Shown: positions 8,265-17,773 of the stretch, piece by piece
Layout: every line of letters starts with the position of its first letter
Position numbering within the stretch: the stretch's first letter is position 1
Assembly (NCBI RefSeq): GCF_001904725.1
Contig: NZ_MRCE01000005.1
Coordinates: 221,033-285,032, forward strand
Source of the DNA: Phormidium ambiguum IAM M-71
Lineage (GTDB): Bacteria > Cyanobacteriota > Cyanobacteriia > Cyanobacteriales > Aerosakkonemataceae
Length of the DNA stretch: 64,000 bases
Direction: 5' to 3'
Position numbers and translations under genes: made by a program
The notes under the pieces: generated by a model
What the model saw: the letters and a program-made list of their open reading frames with translations, nothing else
Told to the model about the DNA's origin: nothing
Databases searched by the model: none

Positions 8265-9427
8265 TACAAATTTTTTAAAGCCGTTACTAATTTTTCCAAT
8301 TGCTCTGTTTGATGAGTTGCCATTACAGAAATCCGAATTCGACTAGTAGGAACCGTTGGGGGACGAATTGCTGGAGCAAAGATTCCCGCTTCTTTTAACT
8401 TAATTCCTGCCGCTAATGCAGTTGCGGCATCTTTGAGTTGTAAACATAAAATTGCTGATTCTGAAGGTAACAATTTTATATTAGGTAATTCTTGAGCAAT
8501 TAACAGTTTTAGAGTTTCTATATTTTGCCATAATTGAAAGCGACGTTCTGGTTCTTGTTGGACAATTTTAATTGCTTCCAGGGCAGCAGCCGTATCAGCT
8601 GGTGATAATCCAGTAGTGTAAATCCAAGTAGGAGCGCGATTTCGCAAAAAATCAATTAATGTTGATGACCCTGCAACATAACCACCTAAACTTCCCAACG
8701 CTTTACTTAATGTGCCGATTTGAATTAGTTGGCGATCGGTACAATTAAAATGTTCGACACATCCGGCACCATTTTTGCCTAAAACTCCGGTTGCGTGGGC
8801 TTCATCAACTAATACCATGCAGTGAAAATGTTCGGCTAAATCTAATATTTTTGGTAAGGGGCATAAATCCCCATCCATACTAAATACAGTATCGGTAATA
8901 ATTAAGCAGCGACGGTATTTTTCTCGATGTTGTTTTAGCTGATTTTCTAAGTCGGCGATGTGGCAATGTTCGTAATCAAGTATTGTGGCTCCGCTGAGAA
9001 TTGCACCATTTTTGAGGCTAGAGTGATTGTATCGATCGCAAAGAATTAAATCTCTTTTGCCGACTACAGAAGCGATCGCACCTAAGTTGGCCATATATCC
9101 AGAACTAAATACAAGTGCGGCTTCTGTTTGTTTCAAAGAAGCGATCGCTTTTTCCAATTCTCGATGTAGTTGGCGATGTCCGCTTAGTAACCGCGAACCT
9201 GTGCTTCCTGTACCGTATTTTTCTGTAGCAAATATAGCAGCCGCAATTAAAGATCGATCGCCTGCTAGACCTAAATAATCATTACTGGCAAAATTAATTA
9301 CGGTGCGTCCTTCTAGTTGCACAATAGCACCAGGAAGACTAGAAATAGTTTGCTCAAAACGATACCAATCTGCACGGTGAATTGTAGTTAGAGATGGTTC
9401 TATCCAAGCGTAAGGATCGATCGACAT
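8264..9427 (-). CDS. bioF: 8-amino-7-oxononanoate synthase
   Basis: 387 residues, the usual size for this PLP enzyme of the alpha-oxoamine synthase family, which condenses pimeloyl-thioester and alanine in the first step of biotin ring assembly. Visible landmarks: [12 protein letters not shown] near residue 46, the [17 protein letters not shown] substrate motif (72-88), [10 protein letters not shown] (198-207), and the PLP lysine in [12 protein letters not shown] (Lys232). No other biotin gene is adjacent, so the pathway is scattered, as is usual in cyanobacteria. The closest alternative, glycine C-acetyltransferase, is less likely from overall motif pattern. Confidence 0.9.
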   Translation of the reverse strand: MSIDPYAWIEPSLTTIHRADWYRFEQTISSLPGAIVQLEGRTVINFASNDYLGLAGDRSLIAAAIFATEKYGTGSTGSRLLSGHRQLHRELEKAIASLKQTEAALVFSSGYMANLGAIASVVGKRDLILCDRYNHSSLKNGAILSGATILDYEHCHIADLENQLKQHREKYRRCLIITDTVFSMDGDLCPLPKILDLAEHFHCMVLVDEAHATGVLGKNGAGCVEHFNCTDRQLIQIGTLSKALGSLGGYVAGSSTLIDFLRNRAPTWIYTTGLSPADTAAALEAIKIVQQEPERRFQLWQNIETLKLLIAQELPNIKLLPSESAILCLQLKDAATALAAGIKLKEAGIFAPAIRPPTVPTSRIRISVMATHQTEQLEKLVTALKNL

Positions 9428-9541
9428 TCGATTTCAGATGTGAGATTTTTAGATTTCAGATTAAAGCGTAAACCCCACAGATAGATCTGGGGGCTGGGAG
9501 CAAGTTAATGGTATTTTAAATTACACAGTAGTAAACATCTA

Positions 9542-9769
9542 CTAAAGTTGATTTTCTGAAGGGTTTGGTGGATTTTTAATCTGCTCATTTTTACCCTTCA
9601 CGGGTGGAAGTTGTTCCACCAAGCCCATCTCAAAAGCAACATCAGGTAAGTCCCCAACAATATACTTACCAGGTTCAAACACGCGCCCTGGAGTGAAACA
9701 ATACTGCTTGAGTACAACTTCTTGAGCAGGGGGAAACATTTCTCTAGACATTCTTCTTTCTAGTGGCAT
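9542..9769 (-). CDS. Small conserved-looking hypothetical protein
   Basis: 75 residues behind a good GGAGAG Shine-Dalgarno. It is Pro-rich with no signal peptide or membrane segment. The central part (KQYCFTPGRVFEPGKYIVGDLP) looks structured; the C-terminal 20 residues are polar and Pro/Asn-rich. I do not recognise a family. It stands alone between bioF and a divergent GGDEF-EAL gene. The ribosome-binding site and regular composition support it as a real gene. Confidence 0.65.
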   Translation of the reverse strand: MPLERRMSREMFPPAQEVVLKQYCFTPGRVFEPGKYIVGDLPDVAFEMGLVEQLPPVKGKNEQIKNPPNPSENQL

Positions 9770-10052
9770 GGTTGACTCTCCAACAAATTCTTAGTACTTT
9801 TCAATTGTGACAGCTAACAAAACTACGTTTGGTATATTAATTTTACTTGTATAATGTAAGTTAGATGTTAATTACATATTAGAGAATGTAACTTTAATCT
9901 GTTTAGGGTTATCTGTCAATCAATATAAATGTATAATATTAAAATTTAATTAAGGTTAACAAATTGCCAAAATCAACACAGAAATCTTACTCTCATACGT
10001 TCGATCGTATAAACGAGTATTGTCCTCTATACTGAAACCATCCTGATTCAAC

Positions 10053-12227
10053 TTGGACATACATACCAGTAAACTCAAACTAATTAGATCTCTGCAATAC
10101 ATTTCACAATTATTAAGTATTGCAGTGTTGATTTTGGGCTGCTTGGTAAGTTTCGGTTGGATGTTTAATATTACTGTATTTAAAAGCGTGTTGCCCCAAC
10201 TAGTAACGATGAAAGCAAACACAGCGATCGCATTGATTCTAGGAGCTATTTCTCTATGGCTATTACCTAAAAAAACCGAAAAATCGTTAAATAAGAGAAA
10301 ATTATTTTGGGTAATCAATTTATTATCTTTTCTAGTATTTTTGATAGGAAGTTTAACGTTAATTCAATATATTTGTAATGTCGATTTAAGAATAGATCAA
10401 TTGATTTTCTCAGAAATAAAACATCAAGATATACCAGGAATTCCTGGTAGAATGGCACCCAATAGTGCTTTAGCTTTAATTTTGCTTGGAGGGTCAATAA
10501 TTTTACTAAATAAAAAAATATATTTGCTCGCTCAATTACTCAGTGTCATTGGTTTTTTATTAGGATTTTTAGGATTATTGGGATACCTTTATGGGATCAC
10601 AGAATTTTATGGTGTGGGTACTCATACAGCAATGGCATTGCATACAAGCCTAGCATTTATTTCCTTATTTATTAGTAGTTTATTTATTTACCCACATCGC
10701 GGATTAATGTCTGTAATTACTAATGAATTTGCAGGCGGAATTATGGCGAGACGTTTGGCAATAGCCGTGATTAGTGTACCACCTTTTTTATGTTGGTTAG
10801 TTTTACAGGGAAAAAGAGCAGGATTGTACGACAGCGAAGTAGGAATCGCACTTTTGGGAGTATTAAATATTTTAGTTTTAGGAATTATCATTTGGTGGAA
10901 TGCGAAAACTTTAGGAGTAATAGATTATCAAGCTAGCCATGACTCATTGACAGGTTTACCAAATCGCAAAATGTTTAGTGATTTGCTATCTAATTCATTA
11001 ATAAATGCTTCCCGCCGTCAAGGAAAAGCATCGGTCATGTTTTTAGACTTAGACCGTTTTAACAAGATTAATGATATTTTAGGTCATGATGTAGGCGATC
11101 GCTTATTGCAAGCAACTGCACAAAGACTAACAACTTGTTTTCGAGAATATAATATAATCGCCCGTTGGGGAGGAGACGAATTTACTATTCTATTACCCTA
11201 TCTCAATAATACTGATTATGCTGCTAAAGTAGCCCAAAAAATTCTCGATGTTTTTAAGCAACCTTTTATTATTGATAATCATTATTTGCATATTACTTGT
11301 AGTATTGGAATCGCCATTTATCCTGAAAATGGTCAAGATAGCGATACTTTAATTAAAAATGCTGATGTAGCATTATACAATGTGAAACGAAACGGTAGAA
11401 ATAATTATATTTTTTATAGTCCAACTATTAACGCTGAAGACTCGGAATTATTAATTTTAGAAAATCGTTTACACCATGCTTGGGATAGAGGAGAAATACT
11501 CCTTTATTACCAACCTAGAGTTAATATTACTACAGGAAAAATTACAGGAATTGAAGCTTTAGTCCGATGGAAATCTCCTGAATTAGGCTTTGTTCCTCCA
11601 GTCAAATTTATTCCGATTGCTGAAGAAACCGGATTAATTGTACCTTTAGGAGAATGGATACTATACAAAGCTTGCACAGAAATGAAAGCTTGGATCGATC
11701 GAGGTTTGTCAGATATTAGAGTAGCTGTCAACTTATCAGCGCGACAGTTTCAACAATCAGATTTAGTGCCATTAGTAACTCAAACATTAAGACGAACTGG
11801 ACTAGATGCGAAATTTTTAGAACTAGAAATTACCGAAACTATTGCTATGCAAAATATAAAATCCAGTAAGGAAAAACTTAATCAATTATCGGAAATGGGA
11901 ATTCATATTTCGATGGATGATTTTGGTACGGGATATTCTTCTTTGTGTTATTTGAAACAATTTCCGCTGCATTCCTTAAAAATCGATCGCTCTTTCGTTA
12001 AAGATATCACTTTCGATCCTTGTGATTTAGCGATCGCTTCCGCCATAGTCGCGTTAGGAAAAGGATTAAATATTAACGTAGTCGCAGAAGGCGTGGAAAC
12101 AGAAGCACAATTAGACTACCTACGCCAACTAGGATGTGCGGAAATTCAAGGCTATTTATTTAGCCCACCTTTACCAGCTAAAGATACAATTAAATTACTT
12201 AAGGAACATCAATCTGTTTGTGGTTAA
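10053..12227 (+). CDS. Membrane GGDEF-EAL protein (c-di-GMP turnover)
   Basis: 724 residues from a TTG start, the first possible start after an in-frame stop and without a clear Shine-Dalgarno. Residues about 15-285 form a multi-pass membrane sensor region ending in WWNAK. The GGDEF domain (about 295-460) keeps GGDEF (373-377); the EAL domain (about 475-720) keeps EALVRW (501-506), the ITETIA helix, DDFGTGYSSL and the KIDRSFV/VAEGVE segments. Both active sites look intact, so it could make or degrade c-di-GMP; tandem proteins of this kind are often net phosphodiesterases. The membrane region is homologous to that of the PAS kinase at 36610 (shared GGI[MI]ARRL and WWNAK). Confidence 0.9.
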   Translation: MDIHTSKLKLIRSLQYISQLLSIAVLILGCLVSFGWMFNITVFKSVLPQLVTMKANTAIALILGAISLWLLPKKTEKSLNKRKLFWVINLLSFLVFLIGSLTLIQYICNVDLRIDQLIFSEIKHQDIPGIPGRMAPNSALALILLGGSIILLNKKIYLLAQLLSVIGFLLGFLGLLGYLYGITEFYGVGTHTAMALHTSLAFISLFISSLFIYPHRGLMSVITNEFAGGIMARRLAIAVISVPPFLCWLVLQGKRAGLYDSEVGIALLGVLNILVLGIIIWWNAKTLGVIDYQASHDSLTGLPNRKMFSDLLSNSLINASRRQGKASVMFLDLDRFNKINDILGHDVGDRLLQATAQRLTTCFREYNIIARWGGDEFTILLPYLNNTDYAAKVAQKILDVFKQPFIIDNHYLHITCSIGIAIYPENGQDSDTLIKNADVALYNVKRNGRNNYIFYSPTINAEDSELLILENRLHHAWDRGEILLYYQPRVNITTGKITGIEALVRWKSPELGFVPPVKFIPIAEETGLIVPLGEWILYKACTEMKAWIDRGLSDIRVAVNLSARQFQQSDLVPLVTQTLRRTGLDAKFLELEITETIAMQNIKSSKEKLNQLSEMGIHISMDDFGTGYSSLCYLKQFPLHSLKIDRSFVKDITFDPCDLAIASAIVALGKGLNINVVAEGVETEAQLDYLRQLGCAEIQGYLFSPPLPAKDTIKLLKEHQSVCG

Positions 12228-12260
12228 AATTTATCTATAAAGTATGTGAAGCAGTTATTT

Positions 12261-13076
12261 ATGTTAAAAAATTTACCTAAAAATCAAGAAAATATGTCAT
12301 TTTGTTCAGTATATGGCCCTGTAAATTCTTGGCGTTTTGGTCGATCGCTGGGGATCGATCCGATAGGCGCAATTTCCACCTGTTCCTTTGACTGTGTTTA
12401 TTGCCAGTTAGGAGAAATTGAAAAGTTAACTAGCGATCGTCAAGTATTCATTTCTACCGGACAAATTCTGCAAGATTTACAATCTTTTGCCCCTTGGAAT
12501 GTAGATGTAATTACCCTTAGTGGTAGTGGTGAACCAACCTTAGCATTAAACTTAGGCGAAATACTCGCTAAAGTTAAAGAACTGACTGCTAAACCTTTAG
12601 TAGTATTGACTAACGGCACATTACTAAAAGATCCCGATGTGCGTGCAGCATTAGCATTAACAGACCGAGTAGCAGTCAAATTAGACGCAGTTTCAGGCGA
12701 ACAATTACGCCGAGTTAATCGCCCCGTAGCTGAGGTTAATTTCTCAGATATTTGGCAAGGAATTCAACTATTTCGGGCTGATTATCCCGGTAAATTAGCT
12801 ATACAAACGATGATTTTGTCTGCTTGGAATTCCGAAATTCAATCAGATTATATCAACCGCATTAAATTACTCGTTCCTGATGAAATTCAACTCAATACAC
12901 CCTCACGCCCTAAACCTTTAACTCATCAATTAGAAGCTAGAGGTAACACTCAAATTGCTGATTGTGTTTATCCAGCCAATACTCTGAAATGTGTTGATGC
13001 TGACTACTTAAAAACATTTGCCGATCGCATTCAGCAGCAAACAGGTATTTCAGTCCGTTGGAAAATTTCTGACTAA
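12261..13076 (+). CDS. Radical SAM protein (COG0731-like)
   Basis: The cluster motif CSFDCVYC (Cys41, Cys45, Cys48 from this start) is a CX3CX2C radical SAM signature. SGSGEPTLA and VLTNGTLL match the SAM-binding strands. The N-terminal YGPVNSWRFGRSLGID is typical of COG0731 Fe-S oxidoreductases, relatives of archaeal wybutosine enzyme TYW1. The substrate is not known. Start options are GTG 12246, ATG 12261 and ATG 12294; none has a strong ribosome site, and the family similarity begins at about 12294. It lies 33 bp after the GGDEF-EAL gene and could be cotranscribed. Confidence 0.85.
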   Translation: MLKNLPKNQENMSFCSVYGPVNSWRFGRSLGIDPIGAISTCSFDCVYCQLGEIEKLTSDRQVFISTGQILQDLQSFAPWNVDVITLSGSGEPTLALNLGEILAKVKELTAKPLVVLTNGTLLKDPDVRAALALTDRVAVKLDAVSGEQLRRVNRPVAEVNFSDIWQGIQLFRADYPGKLAIQTMILSAWNSEIQSDYINRIKLLVPDEIQLNTPSRPKPLTHQLEARGNTQIADCVYPANTLKCVDADYLKTFADRIQQQTGISVRWKISD

Positions 13077-13091
13077 AGTGGAAATTATTCG

Positions 13092-13589
13092 TTAGAGATG
13101 TTTAATTCCGTAAATTCCCAGTAAATCTCTGTCTGAATCTGTAATATCACCTGGGAAAAAGTTTTGGTTTTCTACCTCTTCCCAAGAGTAGGGATTGCTT
13201 TTTGGAAAAGCATCGATTTCTATTCCTGTTTCATCAATAGCTAAGTCAACCCCAGATAAATAAGCCTCTTGTATTGCATCATTTAGGAAAGGTTTTAAAC
13301 TAGGGTTTTCCTTAATTATTTTTTTTATTTCGTTTCGTTGTTCTCTAATTGTCCTAATCCAGCTTCTAGACCTATGCGTAGGTTGATACTCCCACTTTAA
13401 TAAATGTCCAATGAGAATTTTCAGCCGATTTACTAACTCTCGTTTTTCCTGTTTACCCAAAGATTCTATTTCCTCAATCAAATTCTCAATATCAAGATTC
13501 TCTAGATCGCGCTGACGCAATAACTCTACTTGTTTTTGAGTCCAAGCATAAAAGTCAGTATCGTATAGGTTGATAATTGGAAGGTTCAT
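13092..13589 (-). CDS. DUF29 family protein (paralogue 1)
   Basis: 165 residues with AGGAAG Shine-Dalgarno. The whole length matches DUF29: YDTDFYAWTQKQVELLRQRD at the start, the LIEEIESLGKQEK helix, then LKWEYQP, SWIRTIREQR and NPSLKPFLNDAI. DUF29 proteins are small helical cytosolic proteins found in many copies in cyanobacteria and have no established function. It is roughly three-quarters identical to the gene at 18960-19457, and the two share even the bases before the start codon, so a recent duplication is likely. It is convergent with the radical SAM gene. Confidence 0.9.
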   Translation of the reverse strand: MNLPIINLYDTDFYAWTQKQVELLRQRDLENLDIENLIEEIESLGKQEKRELVNRLKILIGHLLKWEYQPTHRSRSWIRTIREQRNEIKKIIKENPSLKPFLNDAIQEAYLSGVDLAIDETGIEIDAFPKSNPYSWEEVENQNFFPGDITDSDRDLLGIYGIKHL

Positions 13590-13741
13590 ACTGTCTTCCT
13601 CAGATGGCTTTAACCCTATTAAATCTTACATCACTAAATCTCGGCAATCCACAAGTTTGAGCAAAGGACATAATGAAACGCCCAAAATAGATTAAAGAAA
13701 CACAGCGCACGAGAGTTTTAGCAAATGTATTTCTTGAAAGT

Positions 13742-14398
13742 TTATCCAAAACTTCTTTCCGCTGTCCAATGTCTATCAGAAGATTGATATATTTTCACAT
13801 CTTGTAAGCCAACTTGCAAAATTAGTTGATTCACTTCATCAATGGTAAAAGCAGCGTGCAGAGAATCGGCGAATAATTGTTTTTGGTGCGCGTCGTATTC
13901 TGTACCAATACTTTCTACTAAACTATGCAAAATTTCTTGATTAGCAGGTCGAATTAAATCACGAATTAGCAGCGCACCTTTTGGTTTTAAAACTCGATTA
14001 ATTTCTTGTAAAAAAGGGAGTGGATCTGGTAAATGATGAAACAAACTATTAGAAATTACCAGATCAAAGTATTGGTTAGGATAGGGTAATCGTTTAGCAT
14101 CTACCAATTCTAAAGTTATCTGTTTTTGTAAACCTGCTTTTTTTATATGTTCTGCGCCAATTTTCAACATATTTTCTGCTAAGTCGATCGCTATTATTTG
14201 CCATTGGGGACGTTGTTGAGAAAGTAGTAAAGGAATTCTGGCGGTACCAGTACCCAAATCTAAAACTTTGGCTACTTTTGGCGCTAATTCGATCGCCTTT
14301 TGAGCAAAAGCTGCATTTACTTCCGTAAAATCCATCGCATCATAAGCAACAGCTTCCTCCCAACTATCCATGACTTCCGGCTCTAAAACTCGCTGCAT
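13742..14398 (-). CDS. Class I SAM-dependent methyltransferase
   Basis: 218 residues behind an AGGAGA ribosome site. The SAM motif I is VLDLGTGTARIP (45-56). Acidic IAIDLAENML follows as motif II, DAKRLPYPNQYFDLVISN as motif III/IV, and FHHLPDPLPFLQEINRVLKPKG is the typical UbiE/Methyltransf_11 post-motif. The substrate cannot be read from sequence. It is flanked by a DUF29 gene and a divergent TPR gene, neither of which suggests a pathway. Confidence 0.88.
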   Translation of the reverse strand: MQRVLEPEVMDSWEEAVAYDAMDFTEVNAAFAQKAIELAPKVAKVLDLGTGTARIPLLLSQQRPQWQIIAIDLAENMLKIGAEHIKKAGLQKQITLELVDAKRLPYPNQYFDLVISNSLFHHLPDPLPFLQEINRVLKPKGALLIRDLIRPANQEILHSLVESIGTEYDAHQKQLFADSLHAAFTIDEVNQLILQVGLQDVKIYQSSDRHWTAERSFG

Positions 14399-14709
14399 TA
14401 GTAATTCTCCTAAAAATTAAATGTTAGGTATGTTAGATCAATTCCCAAAAGAATAATACAGATATATACATATCTTTTAAGAGCTAGTTTAGCCAATTTC
14501 TTAGGCTACGCGCCATCAAATGTTTCTCTTCCATATTTATTTTGCCTGGTTGCTAATTATTTCTCAAAATTGGGGAAAGATAAAGTTAGGAGTGATCTTT
14601 TTATACGTAAATCGAACCAAGTTAACTTTTACTCAGTGATCTATGTCATCCACATATAAGTAAAAGATGTGCATACTGCCAGGAGAAGACTTTTTCAGAG
14701 GTTGGAGAT
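14399..14709. other. Divergent promoter region, no gene seen
   Basis: This 311-bp AT-rich spacer separates the methyltransferase start from the TPR gene. I see no convincing gene, repeat or RNA. A short frame starting at 14669 overlaps the TPR gene in another frame and is not supported. Confidence 0.5.
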
Positions 14710-15813
14710 ATGGATATTCAGGGGTATCGGATATACCACAAAGAGAATAAAATGCGTATCCCAAATGGTGAAAGAACTACGATCGCTCACCCGTTACGGG
14801 AAGATTGGCAAGATAAGGAAACGGAAAAGCTGGAAAAACAGCCTTTATCTGCCAAGGCAATTCAATTAATTGCACAAGCATCTGATTGTCATCAAAATCA
14901 GCAGTATAACGCGGCAGCTAAATTTTTCCAACAAGCTCTTACTATCTATCGGGAAATACAGTATCGTTCCGAAGAGGGAGTTGTTCTAGGGAAAATAGGG
15001 AACACTTTTTACGCTTTGGGTGATTATGTAAAAGCGATTAACTATTATCTACAATGGTTGGATGTATCGAGGGAATTAAAAGATCTCCGTGCTGAGGGGT
15101 TGGCATTAGGAAACTTAGGTAATGCTTATCGCCATTTAGAAGACAATGTGAGAGCAATTGAATACCAACAACAAAGTTTGGCAATTGCTAAAACAGTAGG
15201 TGACGATCGCGGAGAAGTAGCGGCGCTAAATAATTTAGGATTGGCGTTTAAAGCATTAGGAAATTACGAAAAAACTGTAGAGTATTTGCAACAAAGTTTG
15301 TTGTTGATGCAGAAGTTACAAGATCGACAAGGAGAAGCACAAGTTCTGCGAAATTTGGGCAATGTTTATTATGCGTTAGGAAACTACGCTCAAGCAATAG
15401 ATTCTTATCAACAACGATTAGCGATCGCCAAAGATATCCAAGATGGTAGAGGCGAATTACAAGTACTCAGAAATTTAGCGAGTGCTTGCTATGCAGTTGG
15501 TGATTATTCAAGATCTATTGAGTATTATCAAATGCGCTTAGAAATTGCCCGACAATTTGAAGATCATCGCGTTGAAGAACAAACATTAGGAAATTTGGGT
15601 GTTACTTATGAAGCAGTGGGCAATTTTGCTAAAGCAGTAGAATGTTACGAACAACGTTTAGCTGTAGCTATTTTTATGCAAGATAGCCGAGTTGAGCAGC
15701 AATCTTTGGGAAGTTTAAAAGTTGCTTGTTATGCAATGGGCGATTATGGTAGAGCATTTAAATATCAAGAAATGCGGAATAATCCCTCGCAAAATTTCAT
15801 TGGTAATCGCTAG
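14710..15813 (+). CDS. Tetratricopeptide-repeat protein
   Basis: 367 residues. After a polar N-terminus (1-50), about seven TPR units of 40 residues follow, with the periodic pattern GNLGNAYxxLGxYxxAIEYYQQxLxIAxxxxDxRGE. The 40-residue spacing and consensus place it with the TPR_12/LGN-type repeats used as protein-interaction scaffolds. There is no signal peptide and no effector domain, so it is probably a cytosolic adaptor. ATG 14752 is an alternative start; neither has a strong ribosome site. Near-identical repeat units suggest expansion by internal duplication. Confidence 0.88.
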   Translation: MDIQGYRIYHKENKMRIPNGERTTIAHPLREDWQDKETEKLEKQPLSAKAIQLIAQASDCHQNQQYNAAAKFFQQALTIYREIQYRSEEGVVLGKIGNTFYALGDYVKAINYYLQWLDVSRELKDLRAEGLALGNLGNAYRHLEDNVRAIEYQQQSLAIAKTVGDDRGEVAALNNLGLAFKALGNYEKTVEYLQQSLLLMQKLQDRQGEAQVLRNLGNVYYALGNYAQAIDSYQQRLAIAKDIQDGRGELQVLRNLASACYAVGDYSRSIEYYQMRLEIARQFEDHRVEEQTLGNLGVTYEAVGNFAKAVECYEQRLAVAIFMQDSRVEQQSLGSLKVACYAMGDYGRAFKYQEMRNNPSQNFIGNR

Positions 15814-15839
15814 TTGAAGAAGGCAAAAGTTTTTTGTGC

Positions 15840-17303
15840 TTATTTAGCTTTTACGACTTTTAAATTTTTCAGAGTTGCATCTACACAACCAATTATTTCG
15901 CTGCCCATTGCTTGCATATTTAGTAAATATTCAAGAGCATCTGGAGTAATCAGTTCTCCTGGCATCAAAACTGGAATTCCTGGTGGGTAAGGACAAATTG
16001 TTTCGGCACAAATTCGTGCTACTGCACGCTCGATCGGTAATGTTTCTGTTGCCGCAAAAAAAGCTTGTCGAGGAGTCATTTTTGGTGGTTGAGGGTTAAA
16101 ATAAACTGGAGAATCGAATAATTCGGACGATCTTTTTCCTTGATGCTCTTGAGCTAATTTCCGAAAAGATAGAACTAGTTTTTCAATATCGGCTTGGGTA
16201 TTTCCTAAACTAATAATAAAAGTTAAGTGTTTGGCAGAAGAAAACTCAGCTAATATGCCTTGTTGAGCGAGGAAATCTTCAGCGGCAAATCCGGTTATAC
16301 CTAATTCAGAGACTATGACAGTTAATCTAGTACGATCGATATTTTTAAACCCTGCTGAAGGATACAATTCTAAAACAGATAATTGCGGAATTCGACTAAT
16401 TTCCCTTCTTGCTATTTCAGCAAGTTGTAAAGTTTGCGTTAATAACTCTTTGCCAAACAAAGCCATTTGTTGTCGTGCTGCATCTAAAGAAGATAATAAC
16501 AAATAACTAGGGCTAGAAGATTGAAGTAATTGTAAAGCTTTACTGATGCGATCGCGTTCTATTCTTTCACCTTGAACGTGCAAAATTGCCGATTGAGTCA
16601 AACTACTTAAGACTTTATGAATTGATTGGACAGATAAATCTGCGCCTTTTGATAAAGCGGTGGGAGGTAAATCTGGATGAAAAGCGAAATGGGGGCCATG
16701 AGCTTCATCAACTATTAGCGGGATATTATATTGATGGGTGAGATTAGCGATCGCTTCCACATCTCCACAAACACCATAATAAGTTGGATAAACCATCATT
16801 ACCGCTTTCGCATCAGGATGTTCCTGCAAAGCATCAGCAACACCTTCTGGCGTAATACTGTGAGCAATATCTAAATTAGAGTCATATTCAGGTTGCACAA
16901 AAATAGGAATTGCACCCGAAAGAATCAACCCAGAAATTGCCGACTTATGCACATTACGCGGCAAAATAATTTTGTCCCCATCCCCACAAGTCGCCAAAAT
17001 TCCCGCAATAATTCCCGCCGTAGAACCATTCACCAAAAACCAAGAATCATCCGCACCAAAAGCCGCCGCCGCCAACTCTTGCGCCGCCTTAATTACACTT
17101 TCAGGAGCCGCTAAATTATCTAATTTTTCTAACTCCGTCAAATCAGCCTTAAACACCTGAGAACCCAACAAATCTCGCATCTTTTGCGAAACTCCCCTAC
17201 CTTGTTTATGACCCGGAGTGTAAAAAGCCGCATGGTCATCTTCTACATAACTTTTAATCGCATCTAATAAAGGTGTTTTTGCCTGAAAAATACGATCGAA
17301 CAT
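15840..17303 (-). CDS. Orn/Lys/Arg decarboxylase family PLP enzyme
   Basis: 487 residues, the length of the short Gram-positive/cyanobacterial branch (YaaO/SpeA type). The N-terminus has FYTPGHKQGRG, the family signature. VNGSTAGI (91-98), VDEAHGPHF (198-206) and the PLP lysine in SVQSIHK (Lys230) are present. A C-terminal domain has the PYPPGIPVLMPGE motif. It should decarboxylate lysine, arginine or ornithine to feed polyamine synthesis; arginine is the usual substrate of characterised relatives, but specificity cannot be read here. It is divergent from ychF. A GGGGGA stretch precedes the start. Confidence 0.88.
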   Translation of the reverse strand: MFDRIFQAKTPLLDAIKSYVEDDHAAFYTPGHKQGRGVSQKMRDLLGSQVFKADLTELEKLDNLAAPESVIKAAQELAAAAFGADDSWFLVNGSTAGIIAGILATCGDGDKIILPRNVHKSAISGLILSGAIPIFVQPEYDSNLDIAHSITPEGVADALQEHPDAKAVMMVYPTYYGVCGDVEAIANLTHQYNIPLIVDEAHGPHFAFHPDLPPTALSKGADLSVQSIHKVLSSLTQSAILHVQGERIERDRISKALQLLQSSSPSYLLLSSLDAARQQMALFGKELLTQTLQLAEIARREISRIPQLSVLELYPSAGFKNIDRTRLTVIVSELGITGFAAEDFLAQQGILAEFSSAKHLTFIISLGNTQADIEKLVLSFRKLAQEHQGKRSSELFDSPVYFNPQPPKMTPRQAFFAATETLPIERAVARICAETICPYPPGIPVLMPGELITPDALEYLLNMQAMGSEIIGCVDATLKNLKVVKAK

Positions 17304-17364
17304 TTAATATTTCCCCCTAAAAACCATAGTAATCATAAATCAATTAGCAAAACTTCTTCCTCTC

Positions 17365-17402
17365 TTTCTTCTCTCTGCGTTCTCTGCGTCTCTGCGGTTC
17401 AA
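17365..17402. repeat. CTCTGCGT low-complexity repeat
   Basis: The stretch contains CTCTGCGTTCTCTGCGTCTC and continues into TGCGGTTC. It is an interspersed pyrimidine-rich tandem text found in many cyanobacterial spacers. No function is visible. Confidence 0.5.
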
Positions 17403-17492
17403 AAAATCCAAAGTCATAAGACATAACTAATAAGAGAGATGAAATAAAAACAAAAACTTCCTAGTTTTAAGATAGTCGAACTAAAAAACATT

Positions 17493-17729
17493 ATGGTCAA
17501 CCCTATTCCCAACCCCACCCCGCAACCAGACATCCCCAACCCCCTACCCGAACCCTATCCCCAACCACCAGAACCAGTACCAGGGCCAATTCCCCAGCCA
17601 GTGCCAGGGCCAGCACCAGAACCAGTACCAGGGCCAGTTCCTCAGCCGATACCAGGGCCAGCACCAGAACCAGTACCGGGGCCAATTCCCCAGCCAGTGC
17701 CAGGGCCAATTCCCCAAACGGTTCCTTAA
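17493..17729 (+). CDS. Proline-repeat microprotein
   Basis: 78 codons, close to half proline. After an MVNPIPNPTPQPDIPNPLPE head, units of about 12 residues built on PVPGPxPxPxPGP are repeated to the end. There is no signal peptide and no ribosome site that I can see. The repeats are also near-identical in DNA, so slippage keeps them alike. It lies 44 bp before ychF on the same strand. It could be a real disordered protein or a repeat tract open by composition; its defined start and stop favour a gene only moderately. Confidence 0.5.
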   Translation: MVNPIPNPTPQPDIPNPLPEPYPQPPEPVPGPIPQPVPGPAPEPVPGPVPQPIPGPAPEPVPGPIPQPVPGPIPQTVP

Positions 17730-17773
17730 GCGTTTAAAATCGAATTTGCACCAGTTTTAAACCTTGGATTAAG

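Noticed and set aside
16893..17160. Plus-strand frames antisense to the decarboxylase gene
   Set aside because: They mirror a strongly conserved PLP enzyme; no ribosome sites.
17395..17402. GCGGTTC as a possible tRNA T-arm
   Set aside because: It is part of a CTCTGCGT tandem text; no acceptor stem or anticodon arm around it.
17503..17709. Minus-strand Leu/Ala/Val-rich frame opposite the proline-repeat ORF
   Set aside because: Produced by the repeat unit read backwards; looks like a membrane protein only because of that.
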